Source: an uncultured Clostridia bacterium
Lineage (GTDB): Bacteria > Bacillota > Clostridia > Oscillospirales > Ruminococcaceae
Assembly (NCBI GenBank): GCA_945921515.1
Contig: CAMEKR010000002.1
Location: 1-55,749 of the forward strand
Reading direction: 5' to 3'
DNA length: 55,749 bases
Shown here one piece after another: positions 42,567 through 51,308 of the stretch; position 1 is the stretch's first letter, and the number at the start of each line of letters is the position of its first letter. Made by a program: the position numbers and the translations under genes. The notes beneath the pieces were generated by a model. It searched no databases and was not told where the DNA came from. It saw only the letters and a list, made by a program, of their open reading frames with translations.

Positions 42567-43156
42567 TAAAGCTTTCTCAGGCTGTTATAGTCGAAGGAAA
42601 ATATGACAAAATAAAACTGTCGTCCGTTCTTGATACGGTAATAATTGTCACAAACGGATTCGGGATATACAAAGACAAGGAAAAGACCGAGCTTATAAGG
42701 ACTCTTGCTAAATCCTGCGGTATCGTGATACTTACCGACAGCGACACAGCGGGTTTTCGCATAAGAAATCATATAAAGGGCTGCTGTAAAGAAGGACAGA
42801 TAATAAACGTATTTATCCCACAGATAAAAGGAAAAGAAAAGCGCAAGGAAAAGCCGTCCTCCGAAGGCTATCTCGGAGTAGAGGGGATGGACGAGCAGGT
42901 GCTGATAAATGCGCTTAATAGCGCAGGAGTAATTGCCGAAAGCTCGGACAGTACAAGCTTTCTTTCAAAAGCGGATATGCTCGACGACGGACTTGTAGGG
43001 GGAAAAGACAGCGCTGTTTTAAGGCGAAGGGTGCTTGAGAAGCTCGGACTGCCTACCCTGCTCAGTGCAAACACTATGTGCGAAGTGATAAACCGTCTTT
43101 TCACGATAGAGGAATATAAAACTGCGGTTGCCGCCGCAAAAGCAACAAACAACTGA
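42563..43156 (+). CDS. rnmV: Ribonuclease M5
   Basis: A 197-residue Toprim-domain nuclease that matures 5S rRNA in Firmicutes. The Toprim acidic motifs are AVIVEGKYDKIKLSS (Glu near 10) and GIVILTDSDTAGFRIRNHI (DxD near 59), followed by GYLGVEGMDEQVLINAL, typical of RNase M5 and distinct from primase. The C-terminal extension has LRRRVLEKLGLPTLLSANTM. The start is TTG, overlapping the holA stop. No ksgA follows it, unlike the common rnmV-ksgA pair; a second MBOAT gene does. Confidence 0.92.
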   Translation: MIKLSQAVIVEGKYDKIKLSSVLDTVIIVTNGFGIYKDKEKTELIRTLAKSCGIVILTDSDTAGFRIRNHIKGCCKEGQIINVFIPQIKGKEKRKEKPSSEGYLGVEGMDEQVLINALNSAGVIAESSDSTSFLSKADMLDDGLVGGKDSAVLRRRVLEKLGLPTLLSANTMCEVINRLFTIEEYKTAVAAAKATNN

Positions 43157-43172
43157 AAGGTATACTTCACCT

Positions 43173-44615
43173 ATGGTATTTTCTACATCGATATTTATTT
43201 ATCTTTTTCTGCCGATAACGCTGATAATATATTATCTCGCTCCCAAAAAGGGAAAGAATCTGATAATTCTGCTCAGCGGTCTGCTGTTCTACTCATGGGG
43301 CGAGCCGATATATGTCATAGTTATGCTTATCTCGACTATGATAGATTATTTTGCCGGACTTATTATGAATCACTTTGAGGGCAGAAAAGTACCGAGAAGG
43401 ATATGTCTTATTGTGTCAATAGTAATGAATCTCGGACTTCTCGGCATATTCAAGTACAGCGGATTTATCGCCGAGAACATCAATGCCATAGCAGGAACGC
43501 AGTTAATAGACATAAACAATATGAATTTCTTCGGCATTGAGTATCTGCCGATGAATATGCTTCCGATAGGTATCAGCTTCTTCACCTTCCAATCTATGTC
43601 GTATACAATAGACCTGTATCTCGGCAATGTAAAGGTGCAGAAAAACCCCATCAGCTTTGCCGCATTCGTCACGCTGTTCCCTCAGATAGTTGCAGGCCCT
43701 ATCGTAAGATACGATGATGTCGCAAAAGAGCTTGACGACAGAAGCATAACGATAGACCTTATCTATGACGGCATAATAAAGTTTATTATCGGTCTGTCTA
43801 AAAAGGTGCTTATCGCAAACAGCATAGGTGCGCTGTGGACATCGATAAAAGCTACGGATATAGCGAATGTTTCGGTGGTAAGCTCGTGGCTCGGTATCCT
43901 TGCATTCACCTTCCAGATATATTTTGACTTCTCGGGCTACTCGGATATGGCGGTAGGACTCGGAAAAATGATGGGCTTTAACTTCCCCAAGAACTTTGAC
44001 TACCCTTATCTTTCAAAAAGCATATCGGAATTTTGGCGCAGATGGCATATTACGCTCGGTGCGTGGTTCAAATCTTATGTATATATCCCTCTTGGCGGCA
44101 ACAGGAAGGGTATGGCAAGGACGATTTTCAATCTTGCTGTTACATGGTTCTTAACGGGAGTATGGCACGGCGCAAGCTGGAACTTCATACTTTGGGGAAC
44201 GCTGTACGGAGTGGTGATAATCCTTGAAAAGCTGTTTCTCGGTAAACTGCTTGACAAGATACCCGATATATTCGGGCATATATATACGATGCTGCTCGTA
44301 ATACTCGGCTGGGTGCTGTTTGATACCGCAGACCTGCCCACGGCAGGCGCATATATTGCAAAGATGTTCGGGTTTGGCGGAGGAGCGTTTATCGACAGTA
44401 CTGCGATGTATCAGATAGCGACCTACGGCATTACCTTTATCATTTGCATAATCGGCTGTACCAATCTGCCAAAGCTTGCAGTAGAAGCTTTAAAGAAAAA
44501 ATCTGCGGTGCTTGTAAACTACGGCGGCATTGCGGTGATAACGGGTATGTTCATAATATGTGCGGCATATCTTGTTGACCAGACCTACAATCCGTTCTTA
44601 TATTTCAATTTCTAA
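43173..44615 (+). CDS. MBOAT-family O-acyltransferase (AlgI/DltB-like), copy 2
   Basis: A 480-residue polytopic membrane acyltransferase paralogous to copy 1 at 8.7 kb. Matching segments are FYSWGEPIYVIVML, PIGISFFTFQSMSYTIDLYL, FPQIVAGPIVRY, YFDFSGYSDMAVGLGKMMG, EFWRRWHITLG, and VWHGASWNFILWG with the catalytic His. The track ORF begins 15 codons too early, inside rnmV; the ATG at 43173 gives MVFSTSIFIYLF and is chosen. It differs from copy 1 by a 15-residue loop after the first IAEN segment (LIDINNMNFFGIEYLPMNM). It partners the DHHW gene 17 bp downstream, probably acylating an envelope polymer. Confidence 0.9.
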   Translation: MVFSTSIFIYLFLPITLIIYYLAPKKGKNLIILLSGLLFYSWGEPIYVIVMLISTMIDYFAGLIMNHFEGRKVPRRICLIVSIVMNLGLLGIFKYSGFIAENINAIAGTQLIDINNMNFFGIEYLPMNMLPIGISFFTFQSMSYTIDLYLGNVKVQKNPISFAAFVTLFPQIVAGPIVRYDDVAKELDDRSITIDLIYDGIIKFIIGLSKKVLIANSIGALWTSIKATDIANVSVVSSWLGILAFTFQIYFDFSGYSDMAVGLGKMMGFNFPKNFDYPYLSKSISEFWRRWHITLGAWFKSYVYIPLGGNRKGMARTIFNLAVTWFLTGVWHGASWNFILWGTLYGVVIILEKLFLGKLLDKIPDIFGHIYTMLLVILGWVLFDTADLPTAGAYIAKMFGFGGGAFIDSTAMYQIATYGITFIICIIGCTNLPKLAVEALKKKSAVLVNYGGIAVITGMFIICAAYLVDQTYNPFLYFNF

Positions 44616-44632
44616 GGAAGGAGGCATTTAGT

Positions 44633-45817
44633 ATGAAAAAAGATAATATCCCTAAGATTCTGCTAATCGGCATATTTGCGCTGATGCTGACAGTTATCCC
44701 GATAGCTACGCTTATATCAAGCGCAGGTCTTCCCGAAAACGCAAAAAGCGAAAACGAAAACAAGTATCTGCAGAAAATGCCTCAGCTGAATTTTGAAACG
44801 ATTACGGAAAAGACGTTTATGTCCGACTTTGAAGAATATTTTTCGGACAGAATAGTGCTGAGAGAGGACTGGATAAGGCTTACTAACAGCTTCGACAGAT
44901 TGCTTGGAAAAAGAGAGATAAAGGGCGTTTTCACCGAAGACGGCAGAATGATGCAGTCGTGGAGAACAAGCGACTATGACATTAGCAGTGTTGATAAAAA
45001 TCTCGCTGCAATGGAAAACTTCGCTCAGAAATTCCCTAAGATGAAAACCTTCTTTATGCTTGTACCCAATGCGCAGGAGATATACAGCGATACGCTTCCG
45101 GCAAATTGCGGTGCGGCTGACCAGAAGCAGTTTATAAAATACTGTTACGATGCCACGCCGTCTATAGCGGGAATCGACGCATACTCGGGACTCTTAGCCG
45201 CAAAAGAAGAGTATATCTACTACCGTACCGATCATCACTGGACGAGCTACGGTGCGTATATCGGCTACAAGGCAGCAAGCAGCGTAATGAAATTCGTCCC
45301 TTATTCAAAGGACAAATTCTGTATCGAACACGCATCCAACGAATTTAAGGGTACGCTGTTCTCAAAGACTCTTGACAACAGCATATTGCCCGATACAATA
45401 GATATCTACTCTCTTGCCCAGGGTGAACCCTCTGTACAGGTGAGCGTCTACAGCTCGGCAGAAAGCACAGCGACATACGATTCTATGTACTTCAGAGAGT
45501 TTCTTAGTCAGAAGGACAAATATTCCGCCTTTCTCGGTCAGAATGTGCCGAGAATAGACATCGACACAGAGTTATCCGAAGAAAATGACAAGGGCAGTCT
45601 GCTGATAATAAAAGACAGCTACGCTCACTCACTTGTGCCGTTCCTGTCAAAGCACTACAGCCACATTACTATGCTTGATTTACGCTATATAAACAGTGAC
45701 CTTAGCAATATAGGAGTAGATGTAAGCAAATACGGTACGACCTTGTTTATGTACAATGTGATAACATTCTCGCAGGATGAAAATGTCAAGAAGCTGAACT
45801 TTGTAGTACCGGATTAG
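44633..45817 (+). CDS. DHHW/AlgX-like acyl-transfer partner, copy 2 (catalytically intact)
   Basis: 394 residues: one N-terminal membrane segment (ILLIGIFALMLTVIPIATLI), the segment ENKYLQKMPQLNFETI, and a secreted SGNH-like domain. The DHHW motif is complete in YRTDHHWTSYGAYIGY, and the serine motif is IIKDSYAHSLVPFLSKHY. In AlgX/AlgJ-type proteins, Asp-x-His and this Ser form the catalytic triad that passes the acyl group from the MBOAT protein to the polysaccharide. Compared with copy 1 it lacks the charged N-terminus and Ser/Thr linker. RBS AAGGAGG. It ends the alaS run, just before repeat element B. Confidence 0.88.
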   Translation: MKKDNIPKILLIGIFALMLTVIPIATLISSAGLPENAKSENENKYLQKMPQLNFETITEKTFMSDFEEYFSDRIVLREDWIRLTNSFDRLLGKREIKGVFTEDGRMMQSWRTSDYDISSVDKNLAAMENFAQKFPKMKTFFMLVPNAQEIYSDTLPANCGAADQKQFIKYCYDATPSIAGIDAYSGLLAAKEEYIYYRTDHHWTSYGAYIGYKAASSVMKFVPYSKDKFCIEHASNEFKGTLFSKTLDNSILPDTIDIYSLAQGEPSVQVSVYSSAESTATYDSMYFREFLSQKDKYSAFLGQNVPRIDIDTELSEENDKGSLLIIKDSYAHSLVPFLSKHYSHITMLDLRYINSDLSNIGVDVSKYGTTLFMYNVITFSQDENVKKLNFVVPD

Positions 45818-45830
45818 AAAAGAATAATAG

Positions 45831-45861
45831 GAACGGCACGGTTGATTTTCCCGTGCCGTTC
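45831..45861. terminator. Left hairpin flanking repeat element B
   Basis: Stem GAACGGCACGG/CCGTGCCGTTC with a 9-nt loop, 14 bp after the DHHW stop. The stem sequence is repeated in the hairpin at 46101-46122 on the other side of the element; the loops differ (TTGATTTTC against GAAA). Confidence 0.8.
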
Positions 45862-46096
45862 AGCTTGTCGAAAAAGTATTTTTCGACAAGCTGTCAGACT
45901 GCGAGAAACACACGCAGACGAGGAAAGAGTCACCGTCGGCGTACAAAAGTACGGTAGGTGACTCTTGACAAAGTAAGCAAAAACACTTTCGGAGAGCCGA
46001 TTTGAGGCTCTCCGAAAATTTAACAATAATTTCCTTTTAGATAAATCCAACTACTTGCTAAAAATGTGTTTTTGCGGTGCGTGGGTTTATCGACAG
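45861..46096. mobile_element. Short non-autonomous repeat element B (MITE-like)
   Basis: About 236 bp with the same ends as element A: CAGCTTGTCGAAAAAGT on the left and GGTTTATCGACAG on the right. The interior is a chain of hairpins: CAGCTTGTCGAAAAA/TTTTTCGACAAGCTG (15 bp), AAGAGTCACC/GGTGACTCTT, and CGGAGAGCC/GGCTCTCCG. The small ORF here (45814-46050, minus) only traverses these stems and is not credible. It sits between two hairpins with the same stem, in the gap between convergent DHHW and clpB genes. Confidence 0.75.
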
Positions 46097-46100
46097 CCTG

Positions 46101-46122
46101 ACGGCACGGGAAACCGTGCCGT
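46101..46122 (+). terminator. Right hairpin flanking element B
   Basis: Stem ACGGCACGG/CCGTGCCGT with a GAAA tetraloop, followed by TTCTTCTTTAATC on the + strand. It looks like the original terminator end for the DHHW gene, now displaced by the element. Confidence 0.72.
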
Positions 46123-46165
46123 TCTTCTTTAATCTATAAAACGCCGTATAATGCGGTGGTGGCGG

Positions 46166-48763
46166 TTAACTGCATATCAGCTTTTCACCGTCATAGTCTA
46201 CCGTAAGGGTTGAGCCGGGGGCGATATCGTCGGCTATCAGCTTTCTTGCAATGAGCGTTTCCACCTTACGCTGTATGAATCTTCTCAGCGGTCTTGCGCC
46301 GTAGTTCGGATCAAAGCCGTTATCTATGATATAATCCTTTGCGGCGTCGGTAATGGCAAAGCCTACCTCTTTATCGGCAAGGCGCTGTCTGAGGTCTTTA
46401 AGCATAAGATCTACTATCTTCACTATCTCGTCCTTGCGAAGCGGCTTGTAGAATACTATCTCGTCAAGACGGTTGAGGAACTCGGGGCGGAACTGGGTTT
46501 TAAGCAGTTTGTCGACCTCGCTCTTTGCCTCGTCGGTTATCTCACCGTCTTCGTTTATACCGTCAAGAATATACGGTGAGCCTAAGTTGCTGGTGAGGAT
46601 AAGGATAGTGTTCTTAAAGTCCACCGTTCTTCCCTGAGAGTCGGTTATTCTGCCGTCGTCAAGTATCTGGAGCAGGATGTTGAATACATCTGGGTGAGCC
46701 TTCTCAACCTCATCAAGAAGCACTACGGAATACGGTTTTCTGCGTACCGCTTCTGTCAGCTGACCGCCCTCTTCGTAACCGACATATCCGGGAGGCGCAC
46801 CGATAAGACGGCTCACGCTGAACTTCTCCATATACTCCGACATATCTATACGAACCATACTGTGCTCATCGTCAAACAGTGCTTCGGCAAGCGCTTTTGC
46901 AAGCTCTGTCTTACCTACGCCGGTAGGTCCTAAGAACAAGAACGAACCTATAGGCTGGTCGGGATTTGCAATGCCTGCTCTTGAACGGAGTATAGCCTCG
47001 CTGACCTTTTGTACGGCTTCATCCTGACCTATTACTCTTTCGTGAAGGAGGTCTTCCATATGGAGCAGTTTTTCACGCTCACCCTCCATCAGCTTTGAAA
47101 CAGGTATTCCTGTCCAGCGGCAGATAATCTTTGCTATCTCCTCTTCGGTTACTTTATCATGGAGCAACGAAGCCGACTTTGACTGCTCTGCAAGTTTCTC
47201 CTCTTCTTCAAGCTCTTTTTGAAGTGCGGGCAGTTTGCCGTATTTCAGCTCAGCCGCTTTATTAAGGTCATAACTGCGTTCTGCCTGCTCAATAAGTCCA
47301 TTGGTGTTTTCTATCTCCTCACGGAGCTTCTGAACCTTAGATATCGCAGACTTTTCGTTATCCCACTTTGCCTTCATCTCGTCAAACTGCGAGCGCAGTT
47401 CTGCAAGCTCCTGCTGTACTTCGGCAAGATGCTCGACAGAGATACGGTCTGTTTCCTTTTTAAGTGCCGCTTCTTCTATCTCGTGCTGCATTATCTTGCG
47501 GCGGATATCGTCAAGCTCGGACGGCATAGACTCCATCTCTGTCTTGATAAGAGCGCAAGCCTCATCTACAAGGTCTATTGCCTTATCGGGAAGGAATCTG
47601 TCGGAGATATATCTGTCGGACAGCGTTGCGGCGGCAATAAGTGCAGAGTCGTGTATCTTTACGCCGTGGAATACCTCATAACGCTCTTTAAGACCTCTCA
47701 GTATCGAAATAGTATCCTCTACGGTAGGCTCGCTTACCATTACCGGCTGGAATCGTCTTTCGAGTGCGGCGTCCTTTTCTATATACTGTCTGTACTCGTT
47801 CAGAGTCGTTGCGCCGATACAATGAAGCTCGCCTCTTGCAAGGAGAGGTTTAAGCAGATTTCCTGCGTCCATTGCGCCGTCTGTCTTGCCTGCTCCGACT
47901 ATGGTATGAAGCTCATCGATGAACAGAATTATCTGTCCCTCGCTCTTCTTTATGGTCTGTAAAACGGCTTTCAGTCTTTCCTCAAACTCGCCCCTGTACT
48001 TTGCACCGGCAACAAGAGCGCCCATATCAAGCGAGAATATCTGGCGTTCTTTCAGATTTTCGGGTACATCGCCCCTTACTATACGCAGTGCAAGACCTTC
48101 TGCTATAGCGGTTTTACCAACGCCGGGTTCGCCTATCAGCACAGGGTTGTTCTTCGTCTTTCGGGAGAGGATACGGATAACATTTCTTATCTCGCTATCT
48201 CTGCCGATAACAGGATCGAGCTTATTCTGACGGGCAAGCTCGGTAAGATCCTGACCGTATTTTTTAAGCACATCGTATGTCTCCTCGGGGTTCTGACCGG
48301 TGACACGGACGCTTCCTCTTACCTGCTCAAGCGCCCCGAGAAACGCCTTTTCGGTTATACCAAGCGATGAGAATATCTCTTTAAGCTGACTATTCGGCTT
48401 TTCAAGAAGTCCGATAAACAGATGCTCGACGGAAATATACTCGTCCTTCATCTGCTTTGCCTTTTCCTCTGCGGCTGTAAGCGCTTTGTCAACATCCTGC
48501 GACACATAAACCTTGTCGGGTTCTCTGCCGCTTCCCGTCACCTTGGACAGACCGCTGATACTGCGCTCTGTCTTAGAGATAAGCGCATCATTATCCACAC
48601 CCATTTTCTTCATAAGCTGAGGGATAAGTCCGTCCTCAGCCTGTGCCAATGCAAGCAGAAGATGCTGCTGCTCTATATTCATGTTCTGATACGATACAGC
48701 AATACTCTGAGCCTGACTTATGGCTTCCATTGATTTTTGCGTCAGATTATTTGTGTTAAGCAT
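46166..48763 (-). CDS. clpB: ATP-dependent disaggregase ClpB
   Basis: An 865-residue hexameric AAA+ chaperone that resolves protein aggregates with DnaK. The double Clp-N domain ([20 protein letters not shown], then [13 protein letters not shown]) is followed by AAA1 with Walker [14 protein letters not shown] and Walker [17 protein letters not shown] coiled-coil middle domain (about 410-520) follows, then AAA2 with [39 protein letters not shown] and the small domain [13 protein letters not shown]. The long middle domain separates it from ClpC and ClpA. It follows a ribbon-helix-helix gene by 24 bp; no CIRCE element was found upstream. Confidence 0.97.
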   Translation of the reverse strand: MLNTNNLTQKSMEAISQAQSIAVSYQNMNIEQQHLLLALAQAEDGLIPQLMKKMGVDNDALISKTERSISGLSKVTGSGREPDKVYVSQDVDKALTAAEEKAKQMKDEYISVEHLFIGLLEKPNSQLKEIFSSLGITEKAFLGALEQVRGSVRVTGQNPEETYDVLKKYGQDLTELARQNKLDPVIGRDSEIRNVIRILSRKTKNNPVLIGEPGVGKTAIAEGLALRIVRGDVPENLKERQIFSLDMGALVAGAKYRGEFEERLKAVLQTIKKSEGQIILFIDELHTIVGAGKTDGAMDAGNLLKPLLARGELHCIGATTLNEYRQYIEKDAALERRFQPVMVSEPTVEDTISILRGLKERYEVFHGVKIHDSALIAAATLSDRYISDRFLPDKAIDLVDEACALIKTEMESMPSELDDIRRKIMQHEIEEAALKKETDRISVEHLAEVQQELAELRSQFDEMKAKWDNEKSAISKVQKLREEIENTNGLIEQAERSYDLNKAAELKYGKLPALQKELEEEEKLAEQSKSASLLHDKVTEEEIAKIICRWTGIPVSKLMEGEREKLLHMEDLLHERVIGQDEAVQKVSEAILRSRAGIANPDQPIGSFLFLGPTGVGKTELAKALAEALFDDEHSMVRIDMSEYMEKFSVSRLIGAPPGYVGYEEGGQLTEAVRRKPYSVVLLDEVEKAHPDVFNILLQILDDGRITDSQGRTVDFKNTILILTSNLGSPYILDGINEDGEITDEAKSEVDKLLKTQFRPEFLNRLDEIVFYKPLRKDEIVKIVDLMLKDLRQRLADKEVGFAITDAAKDYIIDNGFDPNYGARPLRRFIQRKVETLIARKLIADDIAPGSTLTVDYDGEKLICS

Positions 48764-48787
48764 ATCAATATCATCCTTTCTTTTGGT

Positions 48788-49456
48788 TTACACCAGTACT
48801 TTTACTGTTTTAAGTCTTTCTTTGTATGCGTCTTCTATAAGCGTTACCGCCCTCTTTCTGTTGTCCGCATTTTCAAAAAACAGCTTTATCATCCTGTCAA
48901 GGAAATTTACATAATCCGCTATTGCCTCTGCTATGAGATTAGCGTCGTTTATTTTTCTGCCGTCTCTTAATATAGGCATATTGAGCATTCTGCACATCTT
49001 GTCGTTGTCTATCTGCATAACGACATCCAAATCGTCGTATTTCATAAGGCAACGGTTCTCTATAGACGCAAAGCAATTAAGGAATATGTTCATAAGCTGC
49101 ATAAGAGAAGCGTTCTGCGTACGGAAGCTTACTTTCAGCCTGCCGAGATATTTTCCTTCTCTCAGCAGTTCTACCGAATAGCGTATCGTAGGCTTATATT
49201 TGTACGGCAGAGGGCTTTTTATAAGCATACCTCCTTCGCTCGCCGCTGACTGCAGACGGAAAATCTCTTCGTCAAAAAAACTGCTGATATTTTCCATTAT
49301 GTTTCTCATACGGATCTCGGGAGTCTGCATAGACAGACGCTCGGCAAGTATCCTGTCTATCAGCGCAGAACGGCTGGTATCCATCCTGTATGCCATTGCG
49401 TCTATCGCTCTTACTATCTCATCTGTCAGCACAAGGCTGTACACGCTCTTACTCAT
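48788..49456 (-). CDS. Ribbon-helix-helix protein of unknown function upstream of clpB
   Basis: 222 residues. The first 45 fit a CopG-type ribbon-helix-helix DNA-binding domain: a strand VYSLVLTDEIVRAIDAMAYR and a helix-turn-helix DTSRSALIDRILAERL. The remaining 175 residues have alternating strands and helices (PTIRYSVELLREGKYLGRLKV; IADYVNFLDRMIKLFF) and match no domain I know. The gene has a good promoter and lies 24 bp before clpB, so it should be co-transcribed and is a candidate regulator of its own operon. The 6-bp inverted repeat overlapping the -35 could be its site; that is inference. Confidence 0.75.
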   Translation of the reverse strand: MSKSVYSLVLTDEIVRAIDAMAYRMDTSRSALIDRILAERLSMQTPEIRMRNIMENISSFFDEEIFRLQSAASEGGMLIKSPLPYKYKPTIRYSVELLREGKYLGRLKVSFRTQNASLMQLMNIFLNCFASIENRCLMKYDDLDVVMQIDNDKMCRMLNMPILRDGRKINDANLIAEAIADYVNFLDRMIKLFFENADNRKRAVTLIEDAYKERLKTVKVLV

Positions 49457-49514
49457 TTTTGACGACCATTCCTTTCATACGATAATCCGTATCCATCCTT
49501 TCGGGTTTATCAAT

Positions 49515-49547
49515 ATTGTAGCACACTCTTCATAACTTGTCAAGAGT
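49515..49547 (-). promoter_or_regulatory. Promoter of the RHH-clpB unit with an overlapping inverted repeat
   Basis: On the minus strand, consensus TTGACA (49538-49543), a 17-bp spacer and TACAAT (49515-49520). A perfect inverted repeat ACTCTT-N11-AAGAGT (49525-49547) overlaps the -35 element. It matches neither CIRCE nor a CtsR box. Confidence 0.82.
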
Positions 49548-49741
49548 TTTATATAAATATTTTTACGATTTATCAAAAAATATTCAAATTTATTTGCCGT
49601 AATGGCAAATAATACAGCTCTTCCGAGGTTTAGGCAAACGATATTTTTATATGGGTAGCGAGAAATTTTCGTTACATATCGACTTTTTTACTAAGATGTG
49701 ATAAAATATCTTCGTATATGTAAGAAAGAAGGATATAAGCG

Positions 49742-50605
49742 ATGTCTCAACATAAAAAGATAGCGGCGATACACGACCTTTCGGGTTACGGAAGATGTTC
49801 GCTTTCGGTTATTATACCGGTAATATCGGCAATGGGGATACAGGTATGCCCGGTGCCTACTGCGGTACTTTCCACCCATACCGGCGGATTTACCGATATG
49901 GCACTTGAAGACCTTACCGAGCATATCTCGGACTGCTATGAGCATTACAAGAGACTGGGACTGCAGTTTGACGCAATATATACGGGATTCATGACATCAT
50001 CCGAGCAGGTGGACAGCTGCCTTAAATTCTTAGACGGCAATCCCGATGCGCTTAAAGTAGTCGATCCCGTACTCGGAGACAACGGCAAACCATACAGCAC
50101 CTGCACTCCCGAGCTTATGAGAAGAATGAAGGAGCTTGTAGAAGAAGCGGATGTTATAACTCCCAACCTCACAGAGACCTGTATGCTTCTCGGTGAGGAA
50201 TGTCCGCCTATGATGTCGGTCTCGCAAGCACGGTCATGGCTTGCAAGACTGAGCAATAAGCCGCGCATAGTAGTAATAAAGGGCGTACCTCTTATCGACG
50301 ATGAAGGGCAGAAGCTGTCGAACATAGGCTTTGACAGAGAGAGCGGCAGTTTCTGGCGGATCGACTGGGATCACATTCCCATGCACTATCCCGGAACGGG
50401 TGATATTTTCACCTCGGTGCTGACAGCGTCATTGCTTAAAGGTGAGAGCCTGCCGATTGCGCTTAACCGTGCCACCACCTTTACCGAGATAGCGGTAAAA
50501 ACTACCTACAGCTACGGTACGGAGGCAAGGCAGGGCGTGCTATTTGAGGATTGTCTCAGCTGGCTTATGACAAATACCGTGCTCAGCGACTACAAACGGC
50601 TATAA
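49742..50605 (+). CDS. Pyridoxal/pyridoxamine kinase (PdxY/PdxK type)
   Basis: Phosphorylates vitamin B6 vitamers in the salvage pathway. The 287 residues of this ribokinase-fold enzyme include IAAIHDLSGYGRCSLSVIIP, VCPVPTAVLSTHTGGF, LKVVDPVLGDNGKPY, DVITPNLTETCMLLGE and the anion-hole motif HYPGTGDIFTSVL with the catalytic Asp. The motifs fit pyridoxamine kinase better than the hydroxymethylpyrimidine kinase ThiD. It is monocistronic with AGAAGGATAT as RBS; no strong promoter was recognised. A bidirectional terminator follows. Confidence 0.92.
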   Translation: MSQHKKIAAIHDLSGYGRCSLSVIIPVISAMGIQVCPVPTAVLSTHTGGFTDMALEDLTEHISDCYEHYKRLGLQFDAIYTGFMTSSEQVDSCLKFLDGNPDALKVVDPVLGDNGKPYSTCTPELMRRMKELVEEADVITPNLTETCMLLGEECPPMMSVSQARSWLARLSNKPRIVVIKGVPLIDDEGQKLSNIGFDRESGSFWRIDWDHIPMHYPGTGDIFTSVLTASLLKGESLPIALNRATTFTEIAVKTTYSYGTEARQGVLFEDCLSWLMTNTVLSDYKRL

Positions 50606-50612
50606 TAAAGCA

Positions 50613-50644
50613 AAAACGCTTGTGAATCACTTCTCAAGCGTTTT
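50613..50644. terminator. Bidirectional terminator between the pyridoxine kinase gene and comF
   Basis: Stem AAAACGCTTG/CAAGCGTTTT with a 12-nt loop, T-rich on both sides. It overlaps the comF stop region on the minus strand and ends the kinase gene on the plus strand. Confidence 0.82.
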
Positions 50645-51308
50645 CTTTATTCTTATCATTTTTATTTACCGTTCTTGCAAATACGGCAAAATCAACAGCA
50701 TCACACTCCGACGGCAAAAGCGTGCGGAACACTTCTTCGAGCGTTGCTCCCGTAGTCGATACATCATCAACAACAAGGATATGCTTGCCGCTAAGCGCCT
50801 TAGCGTCGGACAGAGCAAAACTGCCCTTAAGATTATCAAGACGGTCTTTTCTTTTCAGCGACTTCTGCTCTTTTGTCCGTCGTATCTTTTCCACCGCTTT
50901 AACAACGGGTATGCCGGTAAGCTCGCTCAATTCAGCGCATATCTTTTCGGTATGGCTGTAGCCCTTCTTCCGCTTATCCGAGCTGTACATAGGTACGGGC
51001 ACCAATACATCCGGAAGCGTGTCATAGTGCTGTGTTATGCACTTCATCAGAGTATACGCCATAAAGCTGAGCTTACTGCCGTCACGGTTACGCTTAGCGC
51101 CAAGTACTATCCGTGAGGACTTGTCGTCATATCTGCATACGCAAAGCAGCCTGCCTGTGCAGAACTTCTGGGCAGTATAACTATACTCAAACTCTTCTCC
51201 GCACTCTTTGCAGATATAATCCATCCTGCCTATGACCTTATTGCATACGGGACAGCGGTTCGGAAAGAACACATCGAGCAAGGTTCTTTTAAGTTCGTAT
51301 TTAGTCAT
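50634..51308 (-). CDS. comF: ComF-family phosphoribosyltransferase-like protein
   Basis: 224 residues. An N-terminal zinc finger CPVCNKVIGRMDYICKECGEEF is followed by LLCVCRYDDKSSRIVLGAKR, VLVPVPMYSSDKRKKGYSHTE, and the PRPP-binding loop ILVVDDVSTTGATLEE. ComF proteins support DNA uptake in competent bacteria and are thought to act on single-stranded DNA entering the cell. With comEC at 39.5 kb the window holds two competence genes, though not in one operon. Its ATG overlaps the end of the upstream gene by 8 nt (ATGACTAA), indicating coupling. Confidence 0.93.
   Translation of the reverse strand: MTKYELKRTLLDVFFPNRCPVCNKVIGRMDYICKECGEEFEYSYTAQKFCTGRLLCVCRYDDKSSRIVLGAKRNRDGSKLSFMAYTLMKCITQHYDTLPDVLVPVPMYSSDKRKKGYSHTEKICAELSELTGIPVVKAVEKIRRTKEQKSLKRKDRLDNLKGSFALSDAKALSGKHILVVDDVSTTGATLEEVFRTLLPSECDAVDFAVFARTVNKNDKNKENA

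Noticed and set aside
45814-46050. 78-codon ORF on the minus strand across element B
   Set aside because: No RBS of note; the sequence is made of hairpin arms of the repeat element.
47219-47962. 247-codon ORF on the + strand
   Set aside because: Shadow of clpB in the opposite strand.
49457-49741. CIRCE or CtsR operator upstream of clpB
   Set aside because: Neither TTAGCACTC-N9-GAGTGCTAA nor the CtsR heptad repeat is present; a different inverted repeat is.
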